Source: an uncultured Eubacteriales bacterium
GTDB taxonomy: Bacteria; Bacillota; Clostridia; Christensenellales; UBA1242
Assembly (NCBI GenBank): GCA_902796285.1
Contig: CADBOH010000032.1
Span: forward strand, 1-10,995
Length of the DNA stretch: 10,995 nt
Direction of reading: 5' to 3'
In this document: positions 5,971 through 10,995 of the stretch, one piece after another
How the letters are laid out: each line of letters opens with the position of its first letter
Position numbering within the stretch: the first letter of the stretch is position 1
Made by a program: the position numbers and the translations under genes
The notes under the pieces: model-generated
Told to the model about the DNA's origin: nothing
Seen by the model: the letters and a program-made list of their open reading frames with translations, nothing else
Databases searched by the model: none

Positions 5971-6603
5971 TGTGTAAAATCCAGCCGGCAAAAGCATTAT
6001 CCTTTTTGCCATTTCTATTGCCCCAATAGCAAACACTCTTCGAGACGCAACTTGATGCGTAATTTCTATCTTTTCATCATCTAGATAAAACTCTATTTTA
6101 TGCGTTCCTCTTTCGTTCCCCACCCTACATGAAACAACTTTAGCGTCATTAAAGGTTGGTAAAAGAAAGTTTAGAATAGTTTTTGCAGTGCCACTTGGAG
6201 CATCCTTTTTTTGTTTGTGATGATACTCACATACCACAACATCTGCCCCTACCAGTTGTTGCGCACAAACTTTAAGCATATCTAATATTGCATTTATACC
6301 CCTACTAGCATTAGGGCACATCAGCACTGGGCAAACTTTGGCAAGCCCCTTCATCCTTTTTAAATCACTTGCAGAAACCAGTGTTGAAAAACAGCAGTAT
6401 GCAATCTTTTTTTTCCTGGCATATTCAACATAATCCGTTCTATCATCACAAGTTGAAAAATCCACAATAACGTCTGCATTTTCAATTTGAAAAATATCAT
6501 CGTTTTTATCTATCTTTCCAACAACGTCGTATCCACTCTCCTCACAAATCTTTGCAACTTCTTGCCCCATTTTGCCAAGCGCGCCTATAATCAAAACCCT
6601 CAT
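5962..6603 (-). CDS. dapB: 4-hydroxy-tetrahydrodipicolinate reductase (short form)
   Basis: A 213-residue enzyme, shorter than the common 240-270. It reduces the DapA product with NAD(P)H to tetrahydrodipicolinate, the substrate of Ddh encoded next door. The N-terminal Rossmann motif GALGKMG spans residues 7-13. VDFST (47-51) follows, then EYHHKQKKDAPSGTA (126-140), the family signature with the catalytic His pair and Lys 132. HQVASRRVFAIGAIEMAKRI near 183-202 closes the C-terminal domain. The usual NFSxGVN segment reads NASRGIN (98-104). ATG 6603 has a perfect AGGAGG that overlaps the ddh stop codon; the gap is 8 bases, so it is the last gene of the asd-lysC-ddh-dapB operon. Missing length appears spread over loops rather than at an end. 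Confidence 0.93.
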   Translation of the reverse strand: MRVLIIGALGKMGQEVAKICEESGYDVVGKIDKNDDIFQIENADVIVDFSTCDDRTDYVEYARKKKIAYCCFSTLVSASDLKRMKGLAKVCPVLMCPNASRGINAILDMLKVCAQQLVGADVVVCEYHHKQKKDAPSGTAKTILNFLLPTFNDAKVVSCRVGNERGTHKIEFYLDDEKIEITHQVASRRVFAIGAIEMAKRIMLLPAGFYTKI

Positions 6604-6611
6604 GCAGCCTC

Positions 6612-7517
6612 CTATAAATATTCAAACTTATCTCTCTTTAAAATGCTCGAAATAGGCAAATCAAAAATTGTGTAAGCCCCATGCTTTTCATTTTTAATAA
6701 GATTAGCTGCGGCGCGGGCAAACGACGTTATTACGCCAGCCGTAAAATCAGGATTTGATTTAAGGTTGAGCGAAAAATTTATTGTGTTGCTTGCACTTAT
6801 TACTTGCCCCTTGTGCGCAAATGTCTTTAAGCTATCGAGTTTGTTTTGACCGACAAAATGCACAGTGGTTTTATAACCCTCAAAATAATCTGGCATAGAT
6901 ATTATTCGTTTTTTAACTTGATCCCTATCCTCTTTGGCTGTAACCACATAGCACTCACGATGGTGAAGATTTTTACCTTCTTTAACCTTTTCTCCATTTT
7001 TAATTTTTTCAATATCTTTTATGCTAGGCACAGTAAACTGAATGGCATCTTTAACGCCTGGTATATTTTTTATTGCTTGCGTGTGCCCTTGGCTTAAACC
7101 CTTTCCCCAAAAAGTATAAGGCTTAAAACCTAGCCCATCAAATAAAGCGCGCATAAAACTAAACAAACCCGGATCCCAGCCAAAAGAGCAGAGGGCAACT
7201 TTGCCATTTTGTTTGGACAGTCTGTCAAGTTTTGTAATATATGTTTTTAGCCTTGCATGATTATCATAACTATCTATTATATTAAAATTTTTTATTAGCC
7301 TTAATCCTTGCTTTTCAAGTTCATTTTGCGAGCCACCACATAAAAACAACAAGTCTATTTTGCCTTTATAATTTTCAACATCATCATAATTTATAACCCC
7401 GGGCAAATCTCTTTTTGAAAAAATTGCCACAAGATTAAAGTCATGGCCCGCCCTTATCTTTTTTTCAACCGCTCTTCCAAGGTTGCCGTATCCTACGATA
7501 CCCACGTTCAATTTCAT
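6612..7517 (-). CDS. ddh: meso-Diaminopimelate D-dehydrogenase
   Basis: A 301-residue NADPH-dependent enzyme that converts tetrahydrodipicolinate and ammonia directly to meso-DAP, bypassing the succinyl and acetyl branches. Visible motifs: Rossmann GYGNLGR (9-15), FLCGGSQNEL (58-67), IDSYDNH (81-87), FGWDPGLFS (112-120), YTFWGKGLSQGH (134-145), HHRECYVV (185-192) and MPDYFEGYKTTVHF (208-221), in the order found in Ddh. The length is slightly below the usual 320 or so. ATG 7517 is preceded by AGAGG and lies one base after the lysC stop; the frame continues upstream inside lysC but has no start signal fitting the family. Its presence explains why no dapD, dapE or dapF is needed in this cluster. 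Confidence 0.94.
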   Translation of the reverse strand: MKLNVGIVGYGNLGRAVEKKIRAGHDFNLVAIFSKRDLPGVINYDDVENYKGKIDLLFLCGGSQNELEKQGLRLIKNFNIIDSYDNHARLKTYITKLDRLSKQNGKVALCSFGWDPGLFSFMRALFDGLGFKPYTFWGKGLSQGHTQAIKNIPGVKDAIQFTVPSIKDIEKIKNGEKVKEGKNLHHRECYVVTAKEDRDQVKKRIISMPDYFEGYKTTVHFVGQNKLDSLKTFAHKGQVISASNTINFSLNLKSNPDFTAGVITSFARAAANLIKNEKHGAYTIFDLPISSILKRDKFEYL

Positions 7518-7518
7518 C

Positions 7519-8517
7519 TTAACCTCTCTTAAAAAGAAAATTATAAATTTCAATTATTTTGTTTTCATAATTATTTCCATCTGCAAAAAAATAATAAAAA
7601 TATTTATTTTGACAAATATTTTTTAATTTTTTAATATTTTTATTTTTTGTTTTAATGATTATTTTAATTTTATTATTATATTTTTTATGCCCTATAAATT
7701 GGGCAAAACCGCATTTTTGACAGACAATTGTTTTTTTATCATTTAATTTGAAAATATTTATTATTTTTGTTTTTATTTTTGTGTTTTTTAAAATTTCGCT
7801 AACGCTTTTATGAAGAACGTTGCCACCATATTGTGATAGAATCAGCATATCTCCATAGCAAATTTTTTTTATGGTTTTTGCATCGTTTATAATATTGGGG
7901 CTAACCTCTTTTACGCCAGAAACATCACTATAATTTTCATAAACCTTTGCACCAAGCAATTTTGCAATTATTGCTCCACTTGTATCCCCGCCGCCTCTAT
8001 CAAACAAAACAATCTTATTGTTAAACAGGTCTTTTCCATAAAACCCACACGTGCAAAAATTTTTGTATATTCCAGTATACTTAATCAATCTTTCTCTTGT
8101 TTTATTTAAATCCAATTTGCCACGATAAAAACAAATCACATCCTCTGCTGGAACGAATTTTATGCCAAGATACTTTGACATTATTTTAGTGGTCAAAAAC
8201 TCGCCTCTTGACACCATGTAATTTTTGTCTTTCGACCTTTTTATTTTGTTTAGATAATATTCTAAATCAATTTTTACCCCTGTCAGCACTTGCAGGGTTT
8301 CAATCTTTTTTTTGATCTTTAAAAGTATGTCGCTTGACTGTTTTTGCTTTTCATAGTACTCAATAAGTAGGTCAGTTAATTTTTCATCATCATCTTCACT
8401 TTTGCCAATAGCCGAAAAAACTAAAACCTTGCGCCCACATTTTTTTGATACTCTCTTTATGTTTTTAATGCCATCCTTATTTGTCGTGGCACGGCCACCA
8501 AACTTGCATACTATCAT
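7519..8517 (-). CDS. lysC: Aspartate kinase, short form without recognisable ACT pair
   Basis: A 332-residue enzyme that phosphorylates L-aspartate with ATP, the first step to DAP, lysine, threonine and methionine. The kinase domain covers about 1-265: KFGGRATTNKDG (5-16, usually KFGGSS), SRGEFLTTKIM (103-113), DRGGGDTSGAIIAKLLGA (173-190) and YENYSDVSGVKEVSP (193-207). GDMLILSQYGGNVLHKSV follows at 222-239. Family enzymes are usually 400 or more residues with two ACT domains for feedback control. Here only about 65 residues follow (268-332), rich in Lys, Asn and Ile; at most one degenerate ACT unit is possible. Its start overlaps the asd stop (ATGA), and a weak purine-rich site (AAAAAGAG) lies upstream. 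The 3' part of the gene is unusually AT-rich. Confidence 0.88.
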   Translation of the reverse strand: MIVCKFGGRATTNKDGIKNIKRVSKKCGRKVLVFSAIGKSEDDDEKLTDLLIEYYEKQKQSSDILLKIKKKIETLQVLTGVKIDLEYYLNKIKRSKDKNYMVSRGEFLTTKIMSKYLGIKFVPAEDVICFYRGKLDLNKTRERLIKYTGIYKNFCTCGFYGKDLFNNKIVLFDRGGGDTSGAIIAKLLGAKVYENYSDVSGVKEVSPNIINDAKTIKKICYGDMLILSQYGGNVLHKSVSEILKNTKIKTKIINIFKLNDKKTIVCQKCGFAQFIGHKKYNNKIKIIIKTKNKNIKKLKNICQNKYFYYFFADGNNYENKIIEIYNFLFKRG

Positions 8518-9488
8518 ACTTTGTTCTCTTTTTGCTTTATAAGCTGCTCCAAAATTTGCACTCCGTTTTGTGCAGCACCTTTGCGCAAGTTGTCTGATAC
8601 AACAAATATATGGTATGTGTTTGGATAATTTATATCCTTTCTTACCCTGCCAACAAAAACTTTGTCTTGCCCCCTCACTTCTATTGGCATTGGAAAGTGC
8701 GGATAATCATCAATATATTCAACTCCGTCCGTATTTTTTAAGGTTTGCACTATCTTTTTTAATCCGCATCTTTTTGTCGTCTCAAAAGTTATACTCTCGC
8801 TGTGGCACACACTTATTGGCACTCTCACGCAGGTTGCTGAAACGGCAATATTTCTATCGCCCAATATCTTTTTTGTTTCATATATCATCTTGTTTTCTTC
8901 TTTTGAAAAAAGGTTCTGTTGCAGTGGCCCTATATATGAAATCAGGTTATCTTTAATTGGGTAAACAAAGCACTGGGGTGTTTTATTCTTGTTAAGATCA
9001 TCAAGTCCGGCCTTGCCAGCCCCACTAACTGCCTGGTATGTTGAGTAAATAATTCTTTTTATACCAAACTTTTTATAGATGCCATATAAAGCCATAACGC
9101 CCGCAATTGTTGAGCAATTTGGATTACAAATTATATTGCCCTTTATCTTTTCGCTATTAACCTCTGGCACAATTAAGGGATATTTTTTTCTGTAAGCGGC
9201 TGAAAAGTCAATGACGCGCGCCCCATTTTTTGCAAACCTTTTCACATAGTTTTTTGAAACCTCATCCCTTGTACAAAAAATCACAAAGTCAAATTTACGC
9301 CTAGCTTCGCCATCTTCAAGAAACCGAACTTTCAAAAATCTGTTGCCAAGTTTTATTCGTTTTCCTGCCGAATTTGCTGATGCATAAAGAATATATGTAT
9401 TATCTGAAAGTCCCTTCTCTTCAATAACTTTTAAGGCCGTTCTACCAACAACCCCAGTTGCTCCAACTATTGCTATTTTGTATTTCAT
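8514..9488 (-). CDS. asd: Aspartate-semialdehyde dehydrogenase
   Basis: A 324-residue enzyme that reduces L-aspartyl-4-phosphate with NADPH to aspartate semialdehyde, the substrate of DapA. The N-terminal GATGVVG (9-15) binds the nucleotide. IDFSAAYR (93-100) and NPNCSTIAG (122-130) with catalytic Cys 125 follow, then YQAVSGAG (151-158) with Gln 152 and RVPISVCHSE (222-231) with Arg 222 and His 229. RKDINYPNTYHIFVVSDNLRKGAAQNGVQI near the C-terminus is typical of the family. ATG 9488 is preceded by AGGAG six bases upstream; the longer frame lacks a ribosome site and runs into the upstream terminator region. It is the first gene of the operon with lysC, ddh and dapB. A possible promoter (TTGGCA and TATACC, 16 apart) is too close to the start to be convincing. 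Confidence 0.95.
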   Translation of the reverse strand: MKYKIAIVGATGVVGRTALKVIEEKGLSDNTYILYASANSAGKRIKLGNRFLKVRFLEDGEARRKFDFVIFCTRDEVSKNYVKRFAKNGARVIDFSAAYRKKYPLIVPEVNSEKIKGNIICNPNCSTIAGVMALYGIYKKFGIKRIIYSTYQAVSGAGKAGLDDLNKNKTPQCFVYPIKDNLISYIGPLQQNLFSKEENKMIYETKKILGDRNIAVSATCVRVPISVCHSESITFETTKRCGLKKIVQTLKNTDGVEYIDDYPHFPMPIEVRGQDKVFVGRVRKDINYPNTYHIFVVSDNLRKGAAQNGVQILEQLIKQKENKV

Positions 9489-9541
9489 CTGTTGCTCCTG
9501 GTATATTAAATGACAAAATAATGCCAAATGTTCGGGCAAAT

Positions 9542-9571
9542 AAAAAACCGCCTAAATTTTAAGCGGTTTTT
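9542..9571 (-). terminator. Terminator between the TMEM164-like gene and asd
   Basis: AAAAACCGC (9543-9551) and GCGGTTTTT (9563-9571) form a stem, with T6 on the minus strand. The stop codon of the upstream gene (9559-9561) lies in the loop. It separates the asd operon from the genes to its right, so asd should have its own promoter in the 70 bases before it. Confidence 0.82.
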
Positions 9572-10329
9572 GATTCACTGTTTTGTCGTGAATTTTTTAT
9601 TTTTTTAACTATAAATGGTATTAAGTAGAATAACGAAATATAAGCAAGTATTATAACTACATAAATTATATGATATGGGAAGTTAAGGTTAAGTTCGAGC
9701 GGGTCATTTCTTAAATACATATAATCTGCGCCCGGAATTATAACCCAATCAACCAAAACGCCCCATAAAAACATTGCCGCAAAACACAACAGAACTTGCC
9801 ATATCTTTTTAAACTCAAACTTTACAAACTTTAATGTCATCAAAAGTATTGCAACTACAAAGCCAGTAACGTGAGATGTAATACTATAAAGGCAAGTAAA
9901 TGAAATATATGTTTTGTTTATGCCAACTGCTGGGAAAAGCAAAAATGCCACTGTTGCTAAAAGCCCAACTATGCAAGCAAAATTTAATAGAAATCTATTT
10001 TTGGCAAACACCCCAATAATCAAAACCCATACCGCCACCGAACAAATGTGAAGAGGCATGATTATTTGAAACACGCTTTGAAAAGTATAACTATTTGCAA
10101 TAATAAGGTTTACAATCCTTGAAGCAATTTCAAAAAACAAAAGTACGGATGCTAAAATTTTTAATAATATATCCTTTGCTTTTTGCGACCTCTTAAAAAA
10201 TAATATTGATAGTATTATTGCTGCCACAACTGCAACACACAGCATAATGATATGCCTGTATCCCCACATATAAGAACTTTTTGGCAAAGAGGGGTTGTTT
10301 TCGTTTGTCCACCAATCTTTAAATGACAT
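9559..10329 (-). CDS. TMEM164/YwaF-family integral membrane protein
   Basis: A 256-residue protein with about seven hydrophobic segments (roughly 26-45, 55-78, 90-108, 112-133, 144-166, 177-198 and 219-241). The segment IMPLHICSVAVW (90-101) matches the conserved PLHxC signature of the YwaF/TMEM164 family, and TSHVTG (151-156) and the NDP/YMYLR region near 203-210 also fit. Eukaryotic TMEM164 is a cysteine acyltransferase for ether phospholipids; the bacterial members have no established function, so acyl transfer via Cys 96 is only a possibility. The start is ATG 10329, preceded by GGAGAAG. It is 67 bases downstream of the ABC transporter gene on the same strand, without a clear terminator between, so the two could be co-transcribed. 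The C-terminal tail is polar and basic. Confidence 0.8.
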   Translation of the reverse strand: MSFKDWWTNENNPSLPKSSYMWGYRHIIMLCVAVVAAIILSILFFKRSQKAKDILLKILASVLLFFEIASRIVNLIIANSYTFQSVFQIIMPLHICSVAVWVLIIGVFAKNRFLLNFACIVGLLATVAFLLFPAVGINKTYISFTCLYSITSHVTGFVVAILLMTLKFVKFEFKKIWQVLLCFAAMFLWGVLVDWVIIPGADYMYLRNDPLELNLNFPYHIIYVVIILAYISLFYLIPFIVKKIKNSRQNSESKTA

Positions 10330-10353
10330 AATCTTCTCCAGTTATTAGTTTAA

Positions 10354-10382
10354 AGCATATCATATTTTTTGTTATTCACCAA
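10354..10382 (-). promoter_or_regulatory. Possible promoter of the TMEM164-like gene
   Basis: On the minus strand TTGGTG (10382-10377), 17-base spacer and TATGCT (10359-10354) preceded by TGA (extended -10). The individual matches are modest. Confidence 0.35.
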
Positions 10383-10396
10383 ATAATAAATCAAAT

Positions 10397-10995
10397 TTAT
10401 CCGATATTTTCAATGAGAAACATGGCCTTAAATTCTTCATTATTCTCAAACAGCTCTTTAAATGAACCCTCATCCACAATTTTACCGTGATCTAAGAAAA
10501 ATATCTTGTCAACATCTTTAATTGTAGAAAGTCTATGAGCAACAATCACAATTGTGCTTTTTCCTTTAAGAGCGTCAATGCTTCGTTTTACTTCTTCCTG
10601 AGCAAAGTTATCAAGCGAGCTTGTGCTTTCATCAAAAATAATAATGTTTGAATTTCTAAGTAGTGCTCTGGCTATGGCAAGTCGCTGCTTTTGCCCGCCC
10701 GAAAGTTTTATACCACTTTCTCCTACCTTTGTTTCAATGCCATTTGGCAATCCATTAACAAACTCGGCAAGTGATGCTTTTGTTATGGCAGCTTCAAGCT
10801 CTTCATCTGTCGCATCTGGCTTTGCAAGAACAAGGTTTTCCCTTATTGTCATATCAAAAATATATGGGAATTGGTTGACAAGTGAAATTGTACTTCTTAA
10901 AGTCTCTTTGTTTAAATCCTTGATGTTTTTCCCATCAATCAAAATTTCTCCACCTTCGGCTTCATACATTTTGCTCATCAAGTTGAGGATTGTCG
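10397..10995 (-). CDS. ABC transporter (exporter-type) ATP-binding domain, C-terminal part
   Basis: The frame is open at the window edge, so the N-terminal part, presumably a membrane domain and Walker A, is missing. The visible sequence starts TILNLMSKMYEAEGGEILIDG, which normally comes directly after the Walker A GKST. Then come the Q-loop segment SLVNQFPYIFDMTIREN, the signature LSGGQKQRLAIARAL, Walker B IIIFDEST with its D-loop SSLD, and the switch histidine in AHRLST. The order and spacing are typical of fused TMD-NBD half-transporters that export lipids, peptides or drugs. Substrate cannot be inferred. The TTG and ATG at the visible left edge of the frame are internal codons, not the start. 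All catalytic motifs visible are intact. Confidence 0.93.
   Translation of the reverse strand, partial: TILNLMSKMYEAEGGEILIDGKNIKDLNKETLRSTISLVNQFPYIFDMTIRENLVLAKPDATDEELEAAITKASLAEFVNGLPNGIETKVGESGIKLSGGQKQRLAIARALLRNSNIIIFDESTSSLDNFAQEEVKRSIDALKGKSTIVIVAHRLSTIKDVDKIFFLDHGKIVDEGSFKELFENNEEFKAMFLIENIG

Noticed and set aside
7519..7800. Frameshift that truncates lysC
   Set aside because: The frame stays open to a stop one base before ddh with a proper ribosome site for ddh, and no ACT-like sequence was recognised there. A sequencing error cannot be fully excluded, so the short form is reported as a finding.
9489..9541. Promoter of the asd operon (TTGGCA and TATACC)
   Set aside because: The predicted start would fall on the ribosome binding site, so the match is not convincing.

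Overview
The window is AT-rich, compact bacterial chromosome. Strong Shine-Dalgarno sites, sigma-A-like promoters, U-tract terminators and clostridial-type proteins suggest a low-GC Bacillota, probably an uncultured Clostridia-like lineage. The set of enzymes for meso-diaminopimelate (DAP) synthesis implies a DAP-type peptidoglycan and/or lysine prototrophy. I cannot name the species.

Layout from left to right. Positions 1-423 (+) hold the end of a peptidase E-like (S51) protein. Positions 458-1708 (-) hold a PLP-dependent enzyme of the methionine gamma-lyase/'aluminium resistance' family. About 570 bases follow without a protein gene. They contain tRNA-Ile(GAT) with a consensus promoter and its own terminator, plus a direct repeat of the tRNA 3' end and terminator that flanks a palindrome-rich, apparently decayed tRNA-Ile copy. 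Next come a DEDDh exonuclease with a C-terminal BRCT-like region, a six-helix membrane protein ending in a SHOCT-like motif, and a membrane-anchored XRE-type DNA-binding protein, all on the minus strand and each with its own promoter.

Positions 5074-9488 are the biosynthetic core. dapA lies on the plus strand and converges on a tight minus-strand operon asd-lysC-ddh-dapB, with junctions that overlap by 4 nt or are separated by 1 nt and 8 nt. Together they encode aspartate kinase, aspartate-semialdehyde dehydrogenase, dihydrodipicolinate synthase, dihydrodipicolinate reductase and meso-DAP dehydrogenase. This is the complete one-step dehydrogenase variant of the route from aspartate to meso-DAP. 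lysA and acyl-DAP branch genes are not present. The aspartate kinase is short and lacks a recognisable pair of ACT domains. No lysine riboswitch is visible; the leaders are too short for one.

The right end (-) carries a TMEM164/YwaF-like membrane protein and the C-terminal part of an ABC exporter ATPase cut by the window edge.

I found no CRISPR array, transposase, phage gene or convincing new multi-gene system. The most unusual items are the tRNA-Ile repeat region, the truncated aspartate kinase, and the divergent promoters shared by dapA and the membrane XRE gene.
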